64,000 bases of DNA from Vibrio sp. 10N.286.49.B1 (GCF_002873335.1 NZ_MCUW01000078.1:217617-281616); one strand, 5' to 3'. Shown: positions 53,483-63,077, counted from the first letter of the stretch. A program made the numbers and translations. Notes: a model not told the origin generated them from the letters alone.

Positions 53483-54574
53483 GTGTCGCTAACACTTGAG
53501 CAGGTAAGCAAAATAGTTGATGGAGAAGCCCATATCTCCGATATCAACCTCACGTTTGAGCCCGGATCGTTTAATGTGCTGCTAGGGCGCACGTTGGCAG
53601 GAAAAACGTCGTTAATGCGTCTTATCGCAGGCTTAGATCAGCCGACGTCTGGGAAAATTGAAGTGAACGGCGTAGATGTCACTGGGGTGTCAGTGCGCGA
53701 CAGAAATATCTCAATGGTCTACCAACAATTCATTAACTACCCTAACTTAACGGTGTTCGAAAACATTGCTTCACCGTTACGGTTGGCTGGAATGCCAAAG
53801 AAAGAGATTCAAGAGCGCGTGTATACGACCGCCGAGATGCTACGCATCACAGAGCACCTAAACAAGCACCCCTTAGCGCTATCCGGTGGTCAACAGCAAC
53901 GCACGGCTATGGCGCGTGCGTTAGTCAAAGACGCAGAAATCATTTTGTTTGATGAGCCCCTTGTTAACTTGGACTACAAGTTACGCGAAGAGCTACGTCA
54001 GGAAATGAGAGAGTTGTTCAAGACGCGTCACACCATCGCGATATATGCCACAACAGAGCCTAATGAAGCCCTTGCTTTAGGAGGAACGACAACGATATTG
54101 CATGAAGGAAATGTCGTGCAAACCGGCATTACGCCTCAGGTTTATCATCAACCAGACAACATTGTATCGGCAACGCTGTTTAGTGAGCCACCTATCAACT
54201 TATTGTCTGGGGACGTCACGGATAGTGAGGTCACGTTTGACCAGAGTGCGCACTTTTCGCTTAACCAATCGCTTAGTCACCTGCCAAAAGACCGATACAA
54301 CTTTGGTATCAGGCCAAGTCATCTCAGCTTATTGCCAAAAAATGATGACGACGTTGAGCTAACTGTCCAAGTCGAAGTCGCCGAGATCAGTGGCTCTGAA
54401 ACGTTTCTCCATGTACGCAACGCGCATTTTGATCTAGTGCTTCACTTGGCTGGGGTGCATAGCTATGACGTAGACGAAACAATCAAGATTTATATTCCTA
54501 TCCACAAGTTTTACGTGTTTGGCATGGATGAAAAACTCATTCATGCCCCAATTCATGATGTGCGAGGTCGATAA
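53483..54574 (+). CDS. ABC importer ATPase 1 (GlpS type)
   Basis: A 363-residue sugar/polyol-type ABC ATPase with a C-terminal TOBE-like domain (about 240-355). Walker A is GRTLAGKTS (35-43, K41), the signature LSGGQQQR is intact at 133-140, and Walker B is IILFDEP (D157, E158). The switch histidine is missing: the usual VTHD position reads YATTEP (about 189-193). Together with ATPase 2 this makes one normal and one degenerate ATP site. The start is GTG with TAGGAG six bases upstream. It is the first gene of the operon and is followed after two bases by ATPase 2. The layout matches the rhizobial glycerol importer glpSTPQUV, as I recall it. Confidence 0.9.
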   Translation: MSLTLEQVSKIVDGEAHISDINLTFEPGSFNVLLGRTLAGKTSLMRLIAGLDQPTSGKIEVNGVDVTGVSVRDRNISMVYQQFINYPNLTVFENIASPLRLAGMPKKEIQERVYTTAEMLRITEHLNKHPLALSGGQQQRTAMARALVKDAEIILFDEPLVNLDYKLREELRQEMRELFKTRHTIAIYATTEPNEALALGGTTTILHEGNVVQTGITPQVYHQPDNIVSATLFSEPPINLLSGDVTDSEVTFDQSAHFSLNQSLSHLPKDRYNFGIRPSHLSLLPKNDDDVELTVQVEVAEISGSETFLHVRNAHFDLVLHLAGVHSYDVDETIKIYIPIHKFYVFGMDEKLIHAPIHDVRGR

Positions 54575-54576
54575 TC

Positions 54577-55680
54577 ATGGTGCAAATCACGCTCAATTCA
54601 CTCGCGCATACGTATGACAAATCTCCGGATGCGTCTTCGATTTATGCGATTCAAGAAATGAACCACGTATGGAAGAAAGGCGGGGCATACGCATTACTTG
54701 GTCCATCGGGATGCGGGAAATCAACGCTTTTAAACATTATTTCAGGTTTGATGAGCCCATCCCAAGGAGAGGTACTGTTCGATGACTTAAAAGTTAACGA
54801 CCTGCGTCCACAAGATAGAAATATTGCGCAGGTGTTTCAGTTCCCGGTTATCTACGACACCATGACTGTCTATGAGAACTTGGCCTTTCCACTCAAAAAT
54901 ATGAAGGTTCACAAGGCGAAAATTCATTCCAAGGTGACAGAAATTGCCGAGATCTTAGAGCTGACCAACGTATTGTCAAAAAAGGCGCAACACTTAACGG
55001 CAGACGAAAAGCAAAAAGTCTCGATGGGAAGAGGGCTTGTCCGTGATGACGTGTCCGCGATTTTGTTTGATGAGCCACTCACGGTCATTGATCCGCAATT
55101 GAAATGGAAACTGCGCCGTAAGCTCAAGCAGATTCACCAACAGTTCAACATCACCATGGTCTACGTGACACATGATCAGCTGGAGGCGTCTACATTTGCC
55201 GACGAAATCGCCGTGATGTATGACGGAAAAATCGTGCAGTTTGGGACACCAAGAGCGTTGTTTGAACGCCCAAACCATACGTTTGTTGGCTACTTTATTG
55301 GCAGTCCAGGTATGAACTTAATGGCGGTGTCGCCCACCGAACATGGTGTGTCATTTGACAATATAGAGATACCGTTATCGCAAGCATTTCAAGAGGTTAT
55401 TGCCGCGACCGCAAGCGAAAACATCAAAATAGGAATTCGACCAGAGTTTGTGCACGTGTGGGAAAACGAAACGCCTAGCGCACTCGTGTCTCGCGTCGAG
55501 CATGTTGAAGACTTAGGTACGTACAAAATTCTCACGCTCAAGCTGGGCAACCAGACAATTAAAGCTCGCCTCCAAGAAGACCAGCGGGTCCCCAAAGAGA
55601 TTGCTTACATTAGTTTTCCTGAGCAATGGACCATGTTGTATGTGGACGAATATCTGGTGAATGTAGGAGAGAACCAATGA
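54577..55680 (+). CDS. ABC importer ATPase 2 (GlpT type)
   Basis: A 367-residue ABC ATPase, partner of the one before it. Walker A GPSGCGKST (42-50), Walker B AILFDEP (D165, E166) and switch histidine H199 (YVTHDQ) are normal. The signature is degenerate: LTADEKQKVSMGRGLVR (from 140) in place of LSGGQ, and the D-loop reads TVIDPQ. So the two ATPases have complementary defects. The C-terminal domain (about 240-365) is TOBE-like. ATG 54577 lies two bases after the previous stop. It overlaps the next gene by four bases (ATGA). Despite the name in rhizobia, this is unrelated to the GlpT glycerol-3-phosphate antiporter. Confidence 0.9.
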   Translation: MVQITLNSLAHTYDKSPDASSIYAIQEMNHVWKKGGAYALLGPSGCGKSTLLNIISGLMSPSQGEVLFDDLKVNDLRPQDRNIAQVFQFPVIYDTMTVYENLAFPLKNMKVHKAKIHSKVTEIAEILELTNVLSKKAQHLTADEKQKVSMGRGLVRDDVSAILFDEPLTVIDPQLKWKLRRKLKQIHQQFNITMVYVTHDQLEASTFADEIAVMYDGKIVQFGTPRALFERPNHTFVGYFIGSPGMNLMAVSPTEHGVSFDNIEIPLSQAFQEVIAATASENIKIGIRPEFVHVWENETPSALVSRVEHVEDLGTYKILTLKLGNQTIKARLQEDQRVPKEIAYISFPEQWTMLYVDEYLVNVGENQ

Positions 55681-56540
55681 ATAAAGTAACGAATAACAAG
55701 GCTTGGTTTCTTGTACTGCCGGTATTCGTATTGGTTGCCTTTAGCGCCATTGTTCCTTTAATGACCGTGGTGAACTACTCACTACAAGATATCTTTGACG
55801 CGAACAATGCGTATTTTGTTGGAACAGAATGGTACCGAGAAATGCTCAATGATGAACGCTTGCATGGAGCGTTGCTTAGGCAGTTCGGGTTTACGTTTAC
55901 GGTGTTGTTTATTGAGGTGCCACTCGGAATCATTGTGGCGTTGACGATGCCAACAAAAGGTAAATGGTCGGCATTTTGTTTAATCATTCTTGCGGTGCCT
56001 TTGTTAATTCCTCTCAACGTGGTCGGAACCATCTGGCAAATATTTGGCCGAGCAGACATTGGTCTTTTAGGCTGGTCCCTTAACAATCTAGGCATTGACT
56101 ACAACTATGCGGGAAAACCTATCGACGCATGGCTGACCGTTATCTTAATGGACGTGTGGCATTGGACTTCGTTGATTGCGCTGCTGTGTTACTCAGGGCT
56201 CAGAGCGATTCCAGATGCTTACTATCAAGCGGCCAATATCGACAGAGCGTCAACCTGGTCAATCATACGTTATATCCAGCTACCTAAGCTGAAAAGTGTA
56301 TTGCTAATCGGTGTTCTCATTCGCTTTATGGACAGCTTTATGATCTATACCGAACCCTTTGTCCTCACGGGTGGGGGCCCCGGTAATTCGACAACATTCT
56401 TAAGCCAAACATTAACACAAATGGCGATTGGTCAATTTGATATCGGTCCAGCCGCTGCTTTCTCTATCATCTACTTCTTAATTATATTGCTAGTCAGTTG
56501 GTTGTTTTATACCGCAATGACGCACGGTGAAAACAAATAA
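55677..56540 (+). CDS. ABC importer permease 1 (GlpP type)
   Basis: A 287-residue inner-membrane permease with six predicted helices, of the sugar ABC family (MalF-like half). The EAA-type cytoplasmic loop is YYQAANIDRASTWSIIRYIQLPKLKSV, which contacts an ATPase. The ATG at 55677 overlaps the ATPase 2 stop (ATGA) and has GGAG upstream; the longer frame from 55626 is rejected because it would sit inside ATPase 2. The next permease follows after 11 bases. Confidence 0.92.
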   Translation: MNKVTNNKAWFLVLPVFVLVAFSAIVPLMTVVNYSLQDIFDANNAYFVGTEWYREMLNDERLHGALLRQFGFTFTVLFIEVPLGIIVALTMPTKGKWSAFCLIILAVPLLIPLNVVGTIWQIFGRADIGLLGWSLNNLGIDYNYAGKPIDAWLTVILMDVWHWTSLIALLCYSGLRAIPDAYYQAANIDRASTWSIIRYIQLPKLKSVLLIGVLIRFMDSFMIYTEPFVLTGGGPGNSTTFLSQTLTQMAIGQFDIGPAAAFSIIYFLIILLVSWLFYTAMTHGENK

Positions 56541-56551
56541 GGGAATATACA

Positions 56552-57370
56552 GTGACTAAATCTAAATACACGAGATATACGCAAATAGTAGGGCTGGCAT
56601 TTTATATAGTGTGCTTGATGCTGCCAATTTATTGGTTGCTTAATATGTCATTTAAAGAAAACCAAGAAATATTAGGGAGCTTAAGCTTTTGGCCAGAAGT
56701 GTGGACATTTAAAAACTACCAAACCATATTCTCTGATCCAACTTGGTATATGGGTTATGTGAATTCCGTTATCTATGTGGTGATGAATATGTGCATCACA
56801 TTGCTCGTCGCCTTGCCAGCAGCGTATGCGTTTTCACGATATAAGTTTGTTGGCGATAAGCACTTATTCTTCTGGCTTTTAACCAACAGAATGGCTCCGC
56901 CAGCTGTATTCTTATTGCCCTTCTTTCAGTTGTATTCATCGGTAGGGCTGTTTGACACCCATATTGCGGTGGCGTTGGCGCATTGTCTTTTTAACGTGCC
57001 GCTTGCGGTATGGATACTAGAGGGCTTTATGTCCGGTGTCCCAAGAGAGATTGATGAAACGGCCTATATCGATGGTTACAGCTTTCCAAGGTTCTTTGCA
57101 AAAATATTCTTGCCTATGATTGGCTCGGGCATTGGTGTCACAGCATTCTTTTGCTTCATGTTTAGCTGGGTAGAGCTGTTGTTGGCTCGAACATTGACGT
57201 CGGTTGATGCAAAGCCAATCTCAGCGGTCATGACGAGAACCGTCAGTGCCTCGGGGATTGATTGGGGCGTGCTAGCTGCCGCAGGCGTTTTAACTATTTT
57301 ACCCGGAATACTCGTGATTTGGTTTGTACGAAACCATGTCGCAAAAGGGTTCGCATTGGGTCGAGTTTAA
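56552..57370 (+). CDS. ABC importer permease 2 (GlpQ type)
   Basis: A 272-residue MalG-like permease with six predicted helices. The EAA loop is IDETAYIDGYSFPRFFAKIFLPMIGSG. The C-terminus ends NHVAKGFALGRV, typical of this half. It uses a GTG start at 56552 with GGGAA upstream. It forms the channel with permease 1. It is followed by a DUF2160 membrane protein after 13 bases. Confidence 0.92.
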   Translation: MTKSKYTRYTQIVGLAFYIVCLMLPIYWLLNMSFKENQEILGSLSFWPEVWTFKNYQTIFSDPTWYMGYVNSVIYVVMNMCITLLVALPAAYAFSRYKFVGDKHLFFWLLTNRMAPPAVFLLPFFQLYSSVGLFDTHIAVALAHCLFNVPLAVWILEGFMSGVPREIDETAYIDGYSFPRFFAKIFLPMIGSGIGVTAFFCFMFSWVELLLARTLTSVDAKPISAVMTRTVSASGIDWGVLAAAGVLTILPGILVIWFVRNHVAKGFALGRV

Positions 57371-57383
57371 CAGGAGAACGATG

Positions 57384-57656
57384 ATGACTTGGATGGCATG
57401 GACAACACCATCAGCGCTGTTTTTTTTAGGTATTGCACTGATTTTATTTACTATGACAGTGTTAGAAATTAAATCGCCGTGTATAGAGAGAAAAGGCTTT
57501 TTGCCAATCAGTACCACGCGCGGTGATAGGCTTTTTATTGGGCTATTAAGCGCAGCATACATTCACTTAGGATTTATCGGGGCGACGGAGCTGTCTATTT
57601 GGGTGCCATTTTCACTATCCATAATATGGTTAGCGGTGGTATTAAAATGGGGGTAA
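57384..57656 (+). CDS. DUF2160 small membrane protein of the importer operon
   Basis: A 90-residue protein with three predicted membrane helices, of the DUF2160 family, found almost only between the permease and binding-protein genes of glycerol-type ABC operons (glpU in Rhizobium, as I recall). It has the family start MxWMAWTTPSALFF and the SxxRGDRLFIGLLSAAYIH motif. ATGs at 57381 and 57384 are both possible after AGGAG; the second has the better spacing. Its role in transport is unknown, and it may be an accessory subunit. Confidence 0.88.
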   Translation: MTWMAWTTPSALFFLGIALILFTMTVLEIKSPCIERKGFLPISTTRGDRLFIGLLSAAYIHLGFIGATELSIWVPFSLSIIWLAVVLKWG

Positions 57657-57947
57657 ATAATAAACACTAATCAATTGAAAAGTTGAGTTAATAACAATAT
57701 TAATCATGTGATTTATGAAATAACCATTCTTTGGATATTTCAATGATGAGAGAATAAGAACCACTGATTAGAACGTATTTATTGTTGCCTACGCGTGATG
57801 AATAAACGAATAGCGTAACAGTAAAGAACATAATAACCGACGTTGTAATGGCTGATATTGCAATACTTAGCATTGCAATTGTTAGCGCTATAAACACAGT
57901 CACGTAGTGACCAATAACGTAAACCGCATAAACGGAGTAAAATAATA
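57657..57947. promoter_or_regulatory. Gap before the binding-protein gene with paired palindromes
   Basis: The 291-base gap contains the self-complementary octamer ATTGCAAT twice (57857-57864 and 57872-57879, 15 bases apart). An AGCGCT palindrome follows. A minus-strand open frame across this region is rejected as a chance frame. A separate promoter for the binding-protein gene could lie here. Confidence 0.4.
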
Positions 57948-59666
57948 ATGAAAAAGGATATAAAAAAACCTTATCTCGCCACCTGTATTTCATTGTCACT
58001 AATGTTTGCAGCCGTGTCGCCTAATGCTTATGCAGATATGGCGGCAGCGAAAAAGTGGATGGATGAAGAGTTTACACCATCCACACTGAGCGCAGACGAA
58101 CAGACGCAAGAGATGCAATGGTTTGTCGACGCCGCGAAACCGTTCCAGGGTCTGGAAATTAACGTTGCTTCCGAAACACTCACTACCCATGAATACGAAG
58201 CGAAGGTTTTAGCAAAAGCCTTTTACGAAATTACAGGGATCAAGGTTAACCATGATCTGATCCAAGAGGGAGATGTGGTAGAGAAGCTGCAAACGCAGAT
58301 GCAAACCGACCGCAACATCTATGACGCCTACGTCAATGATTCAGACTTGATCGGAACGCACATTCGATACGGAAAAGTTGTCCCAATCTCTGATTTTATT
58401 GCCGGCGACGGTAAGAGTGTAACGAACCCTTATCTAGATCTCCCTGATTTCATCGGTCTCGATTTTACAACGGGCCCTGATGGTAAAGTGTATCAATTGC
58501 CTGACCAACAATTTGCGAACCTTTACTGGTTCCGTGCCGATTGGTTTGAACGTGATGACCTTAAAGCAAAATTCAAAGACATGTACGGTTATGAGCTAGG
58601 AGTGCCGTTGAACTGGTCAGCCTACGAAGACATAGCAGAGTTTTTCAGCGACAAAGTAAAAATGATCGATGGTGAACGAATCTACGGTCATATGGACTAC
58701 GGCAAAAAAGACCCGTCTCTTGGTTGGCGCTTCACTGATTCGTGGTTCTCGATGGCGGGCGCGGGTGACAAAGGGCTACCTAACGGCTTACCGGTAGATG
58801 AATGGGGTATCCGACTTGAGGGTTGTAGCCCGGTCGGCTCCGACGTAACAAGAGGTGGCGCGACGAATGGCCCTGCAGCGGTTTTCGCCACACAGAAATA
58901 TGTCGATTGGTTGAAGAAGTACGCACCGCCAGAAGCACAAGGTATGACGTTTGGCGAAGCCGGACCGGTTCCCGCGCAAGGCTCGGTCGCACAGCAGATC
59001 TTTTGGTATACCGCGTTTACTGCTGACATGACCAAACCCGGACTCCCTGTCGTTAATGAAGATGGCACACCGAAGTGGCGTATGGCGCCATCTCCGAAAG
59101 GACCATATTGGGAAGAAGGCATGAAGCTCGGTTACCAAGATACGGGTGCGTGGACGTTCTTGAACAGTACACCACTAGATCGCCGTCAAGCGGCGTGGTT
59201 GTACGCTCAGTTTGTAGTCTCTAAATCGGTAAGTTTGAAGAAAACGTTGGTCGGGTTAACGCCGATTCGTGAATCTGATATCAATTCACAAGCGATGACG
59301 GATGTTGCGCCTAAACTCGGTGGGCTTGTTGAGTTCTACCGCAGTGATGCACGTAAGCAATGGACGCCAACAGGCACCAATGTTCCCGATTATCCTAAGT
59401 TGGCACAGCTATGGTGGCAATATGTCTCTGAAGCAGCAAGTGGTGAGAAAACGCCGCAAGAAGCACTGGACGGGTTAGCCGCCGCTCAAGATAAAGTATT
59501 GCAACGTCTAGAGCGTAGCGGTGTTCAAGGTGAATGTGGGCCTAAACTCAATGAGAAAAAAGATCGTGAGTACTGGTTGGCACAGCCTGGTGCGCCAAAA
59601 GCGAAATTGGCGAATGAAAAACCACAGGGTAAAACCATCGCATATAAAGACTTAATTGCTCAATAA
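57948..59666 (+). CDS. ABC importer substrate-binding protein (GlpV type)
   Basis: A 572-residue periplasmic binding protein, unusually long as is typical of the GlpV group. The signal peptide ends near SPNAYA-DMAAA. Family segments include LTTHEYEAKVLAKAFYEITGIKVNHD, LPDQQFANLYWFRADWF, GDKGLPNGLPVDEWGI, GPAAVFATQKYVDWLKKYAPPEA and PNYP-like NVPDYPKLAQLWW. It supplies the DUF2160-containing importer; glycerol is the family precedent. It starts at ATG 57948 with a GGAGTAAAATAATA leader. A bidirectional terminator follows at 59687-59716. Confidence 0.93.
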   Translation: MKKDIKKPYLATCISLSLMFAAVSPNAYADMAAAKKWMDEEFTPSTLSADEQTQEMQWFVDAAKPFQGLEINVASETLTTHEYEAKVLAKAFYEITGIKVNHDLIQEGDVVEKLQTQMQTDRNIYDAYVNDSDLIGTHIRYGKVVPISDFIAGDGKSVTNPYLDLPDFIGLDFTTGPDGKVYQLPDQQFANLYWFRADWFERDDLKAKFKDMYGYELGVPLNWSAYEDIAEFFSDKVKMIDGERIYGHMDYGKKDPSLGWRFTDSWFSMAGAGDKGLPNGLPVDEWGIRLEGCSPVGSDVTRGGATNGPAAVFATQKYVDWLKKYAPPEAQGMTFGEAGPVPAQGSVAQQIFWYTAFTADMTKPGLPVVNEDGTPKWRMAPSPKGPYWEEGMKLGYQDTGAWTFLNSTPLDRRQAAWLYAQFVVSKSVSLKKTLVGLTPIRESDINSQAMTDVAPKLGGLVEFYRSDARKQWTPTGTNVPDYPKLAQLWWQYVSEAASGEKTPQEALDGLAAAQDKVLQRLERSGVQGECGPKLNEKKDREYWLAQPGAPKAKLANEKPQGKTIAYKDLIAQ

Positions 59667-59686
59667 GGGCACTGAGTTTTTATAAT

Positions 59687-59716
59687 AAGAAAGGCGGCCA
59701 TTGGCCGCCTTTCTTT
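59687..59716. terminator. Bidirectional terminator between binding-protein and serine dehydratase genes
   Basis: A perfect 13-pair stem AAGAAAGGCGGCC with loop ATT between converging genes, with T runs on the plus strand and A-rich sequence upstream. Confidence 0.92.
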
Positions 59717-59795
59717 GTGTCGTTAGCGAGAGGTTGATAGGCAGGGGAGACGCCAATTCAACCCACCATTGATTTACTCGTCGATGTTACTGGCC

Positions 59796-61166
59796 TTACT
59801 CACAAGGTGGGGCAAGATGAATTAATGCCAAACCGCCTTGAGAGGTTTCTCGATATTTCTTATGCATATCTTTGCCAGTTTGATACATGGTTTCGATCAC
59901 TTTATCGAGCGAGATAAGACATTTGCTAGTGCGCTTTAACGCCATACGGGAGGCGTTGATCGCCTTCATTGCACCCATTGCATTTCGCTCGATGCACGGA
60001 ACTTGAACCAAGCCACCGATCGGGTCGCAGGTCATGCCAAGTGAGTGTTCCATCGCAATCTCAGCTGCAATACAGATTTGTTCATTACTACCGCCACGAA
60101 GCGCCGTTAAGCCCGCTGCGGCCATGGACGATGAAACACCGACTTCGCCTTGGCAACCCACCTCTGCACCAGAGATCGAGGCGTTGGTCTTGTATAAAAT
60201 ACCGATAGCACCTGAGACGGCAAGAAAGTCTTTCAGCTGTTTCGTGTCGAGCTCTTTAATAAAGCGATGGTAATACATCAATACCGCCGGAATAACACCC
60301 GCAGCGCCATTGGTCGGCGAGGTGACGACTTGTCCGCCAGCCGCGTTTTCTTCGCTTACCGCAAACGCAAACAGGTTAATCCAATCCAAGATTTCCATAG
60401 GATCATTTTCTATCGCCGCATTGGCTTCTAACTTTTTCAGTAGATTAGGCGCACGACGAGTGACATTAAGGCCACCGTCTAAGATGCCCTCGGTTTCAAA
60501 GCCACGCTCCATGCAACGCATCATGACGCGCCAGATTTGTTCGGCTTTGGCATCGATGTTTTCCATACTCGTGAATGACACTTCATTACGAAGAATGAAC
60601 CCCCCGAGGCTCATGCCGCTTTTCTCTGCTTTTTCAAGCATTTCGTCCGCGCTAGAAAATGGAAATTCAACCTCTGTCGTTTTGGTTTTTTTTCCGAATT
60701 TTAGCTCATCTTCAGTTGCGATGAAGCCGCCGCCAATGGAGTAATAGGTTTCAAAAGCAAGGCGGTTACCGTCAGCATCAAAGGCCGAGATTGTCATGCC
60801 ATTCTCATGCATTGGCAGGTTTTCTTCATGGAAAAGGATGTCTTTTTTGAAGTTAAACGCAATGTCATTTTGGCCCGACAATGCCAATGTGCCTTCTTTA
60901 ATAGCCGCGCGCATGGCTTCATTGGCACTGGTGATTTTAATCGTATCAGGTCGATTACCCAGTAAACCAAGAATGGTGGCGCGATCGGTATGGTGGCCGA
61001 TGCCAGTCAGTGAGAGTGAACCGTACAAATCGACTTGAATTCGAGTGACGTTATTGATCTCTGAAGCGAGCAGTTGGGTAAATTCGTATCCGGCGATCAT
61101 AGGGCCGTTCGTATGTGAACTTGAAGGGCCGACACCTATTTTGTATATTTCGAAAATTGAAAGCAT
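59796..61166 (-). CDS. L-serine dehydratase (iron-sulfur), second copy
   Basis: A 456-residue paralogue of SdaA at 33123, with the same hallmarks: MLSIFEIYKIGVGPSSSHTNGPM, ENAAGGQVVTSPTNGAAGVIPA, GCQGEVGVSSSMAAAGLTALRGG and EHSLGMTCDPIGGLVQVPCIERN. It differs clearly in the middle third. It deaminates serine with a [4Fe-4S] cluster by family precedent. It is a single gene, not with a transporter, between the ABC importer operon and zwf, and it converges with the binding-protein gene. A starting ATG at 61166 has GTGAGAC upstream. Close spacing of two copies of this enzyme suggests duplication or different regulation. Confidence 0.93.
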   Translation of the reverse strand: MLSIFEIYKIGVGPSSSHTNGPMIAGYEFTQLLASEINNVTRIQVDLYGSLSLTGIGHHTDRATILGLLGNRPDTIKITSANEAMRAAIKEGTLALSGQNDIAFNFKKDILFHEENLPMHENGMTISAFDADGNRLAFETYYSIGGGFIATEDELKFGKKTKTTEVEFPFSSADEMLEKAEKSGMSLGGFILRNEVSFTSMENIDAKAEQIWRVMMRCMERGFETEGILDGGLNVTRRAPNLLKKLEANAAIENDPMEILDWINLFAFAVSEENAAGGQVVTSPTNGAAGVIPAVLMYYHRFIKELDTKQLKDFLAVSGAIGILYKTNASISGAEVGCQGEVGVSSSMAAAGLTALRGGSNEQICIAAEIAMEHSLGMTCDPIGGLVQVPCIERNAMGAMKAINASRMALKRTSKCLISLDKVIETMYQTGKDMHKKYRETSQGGLALIHLAPPCE

Positions 61167-61494
61167 ATTGACTGTCTCACTGTTTTTGTCGCAAATACGT
61201 CGATTGACTTCTCTATTATATTGTTAAAATTTGGATTTGATTATTATTTGTTTGTAAATTTTGGCAATTGTTTGATTTTTTGCTATGAAGTGACCAATAA
61301 TCAATAGGATTCTTCTGCTTGAAGTTAATCATGTTTCATATTGATAGTGAAACGTTTGCGTTTTAGTGGTCAGATGTCATTAATTAAGTGAATTTACCTA
61401 TCCTTTGAATAGGTAAAACTTATTTTCATTTTATCTGGCACGCTGTTAACATTGCGTCCGCTAAACCATTGCCCCCATTGTTAAAGGAAAAAAG
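61167..61494. promoter_or_regulatory. Divergent region between second serine dehydratase and zwf
   Basis: The region contains a nine-base inverted repeat TTTACCTAT/ATAGGTAAA around CCTTTGA at 61393-61417, about 78 bases before zwf. TGGCACG at 61436 resembles half of a sigma-54 promoter but lacks GC at the right spacing. AAAGGAAAAAAG precedes the zwf start. Confidence 0.45.
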
Positions 61495-62997
61495 ATGGTA
61501 ATCCCTGAAAACAGCAGCATCGTTATTTTTGGTGCTTCAGGCGACCTTACTTACCGTAAGTTGATCCCTGCACTTTACCATTTGTTTGCCAGCAATCAGC
61601 TGCCAAAATCATTCGCAATTCTTGGTGTCAGTCGCACACAATACAGTGACGAGTCGTACCGAGAAAAGCTCAAGAAATCGCTTCAAGAAATGGAGAAGAC
61701 AGAACCAGAATCGCTTGATGCGTTTTGTGAGTTTCTTCATTATCAAGCCATCGATACTTCTGATACACAAGATTACGCCAAGCTGTCTACTCGACTAGAT
61801 GATCTGGCCGATAAGTATGGCTTTGAGCAACGTAATACCTTGTTTTATTTGGCGACTCCGCCAAGCCTATACAGCATTATCCCAGCTAGCCTTGCCGCGC
61901 ACGGACTGAACGATGAAACAGAAGGCTGGAAGCGCCTGATCATCGAAAAGCCATTCGGTTATGACCTTGCATCGGCACGTAAGCTAGACAAAGAAATCCA
62001 CGAGCATTTTCAAGAACACCAAATCTACCGTATTGACCATTACTTAGGGAAAGAAACGGTTCAAAACCTTTTGGTTTTGCGTTTTTCCAATGCGATGTTT
62101 GAACCGTTATGGAATCACCAGTATGTCGATTATGTCGAGATTACCGGCGCTGAATTCCTTGGGGTTGAAGAGCGCGGCGGTTACTACGATGGTTCTGGTG
62201 CGGTTCGTGACATGTTCCAAAATCACCTGCTTCAAGTGTTGGCGATGGTGGGCATGGAATCTCCCGCTCAAATCAATGCAGACGCGATCCGAAACGAAGT
62301 GGTTAAAGTACTGCAATGTTTGCGTCCTCTGTCTGAAGATGATCTTCGTGACAACCTAGTACTAGGCCAATACACGGAATCAAACGTACGTGGTCAATTT
62401 CTGCCTAGTTACCGTGACGAGCATGGTGTCGCGAGTGATTCGAGAACGGAAACGTACGTTGGCTTAAAAATGTTTATCGATAACTGGCGTTGGAACGGTG
62501 TGCCGTTTTATGTGCGCTCCGGTAAACGCCTTCCGACACGGGTGACTGAAGTGGTTATCCACTTTAAACAAACCCCCCACCCAGTATTTGGCAAAAATGC
62601 GCCAGAAAACAAGCTCGTGATTCGCATCCAGCCAGATGAAGGCATTCAGATGAGTTTTGGTTTGAAAGAACCTGGTGTTGGCTTTAATGCCAAAGAAGTG
62701 AAAATGAACTTCCACTATGCCTCGCTGCAAGAGACACAAATGCTTACGGCTTACGAGCGGTTATTACTTGATGCGCTCAACGGTGATGCTACGCTGTTTG
62801 CACGTACTGATGCAGTGGAAGCGTGTTGGGAATTCGTACAACCAATCTTGGACTTCAAGCAAGGCCCTCAGGCACTTTATGGTTACGCGTGTGGCACGTG
62901 GGGACCAAAAGAGTGCGACCAACTGTTGCACAACGATGGTCGTGCATGGCGTTTCCCTTGTAAAAACCTGACAGATACCGATTACTGCGAACTGTAA
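61495..62997 (+). CDS. zwf: Glucose-6-phosphate 1-dehydrogenase
   Basis: A 500-residue cytoplasmic enzyme that oxidises glucose-6-phosphate to 6-phosphogluconolactone with NADP. The nucleotide motif is [16 protein letters not shown] near residue 13, and the active-site motif is [20 protein letters not shown] with the catalytic histidine. It also has the conserved [13 protein letters not shown] and [13 protein letters not shown] segments. It starts at ATG 61495 with AAAGGA upstream. It is followed by gnd after 101 bases with two hairpins; the lactonase gene pgl, which I expect in this position in vibrios, is absent. Confidence 0.97.
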   Translation: MVIPENSSIVIFGASGDLTYRKLIPALYHLFASNQLPKSFAILGVSRTQYSDESYREKLKKSLQEMEKTEPESLDAFCEFLHYQAIDTSDTQDYAKLSTRLDDLADKYGFEQRNTLFYLATPPSLYSIIPASLAAHGLNDETEGWKRLIIEKPFGYDLASARKLDKEIHEHFQEHQIYRIDHYLGKETVQNLLVLRFSNAMFEPLWNHQYVDYVEITGAEFLGVEERGGYYDGSGAVRDMFQNHLLQVLAMVGMESPAQINADAIRNEVVKVLQCLRPLSEDDLRDNLVLGQYTESNVRGQFLPSYRDEHGVASDSRTETYVGLKMFIDNWRWNGVPFYVRSGKRLPTRVTEVVIHFKQTPHPVFGKNAPENKLVIRIQPDEGIQMSFGLKEPGVGFNAKEVKMNFHYASLQETQMLTAYERLLLDALNGDATLFARTDAVEACWEFVQPILDFKQGPQALYGYACGTWGPKECDQLLHNDGRAWRFPCKNLTDTDYCEL

Positions 62998-63013
62998 TCG
63001 CAACATAATTTAT

Positions 63014-63077
63014 CCGACAGAACGGTTGTTTCTGTCGGAGTGAAGTGAAATATAACTTAATCGCAGCAAGTTAAGTT
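63014..63077 (+). other. Two hairpins between zwf and gnd
   Basis: CCGACAGAA/TTCTGTCGG (63014-63038) is a perfect nine-pair stem with a seven-base loop. AACTTAA/TTAAGTT (63054-63077) is a seven-pair stem with a ten-base loop, ending 21 bases before the gnd ATG. Neither has a T run. They could act as a processing site or leader structure. Confidence 0.5.

Noticed and set aside
57700..57999. A 99-codon open frame on the minus strand with hydrophobic stretches, resembling a small membrane protein.
   Set aside because: It overlaps the start and signal peptide of the binding-protein gene, lacks a ribosome site, and its hydrophobicity comes from AT-rich antisense sequence and the ATTGCAAT repeats.
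61292..61306. GACCAATAATCAATA occurs here and at 2306-2320, resembling a shared regulatory element.
   Set aside because: One 15-base match in 64 kb of AT-rich sequence is expected by chance, and the contexts share nothing.
61436..61455. TGGCACG followed by TTGC upstream of zwf, resembling a sigma-54 promoter.
   Set aside because: The spacing is wrong: no GC lies ten bases after the GG, which sigma-54 requires.
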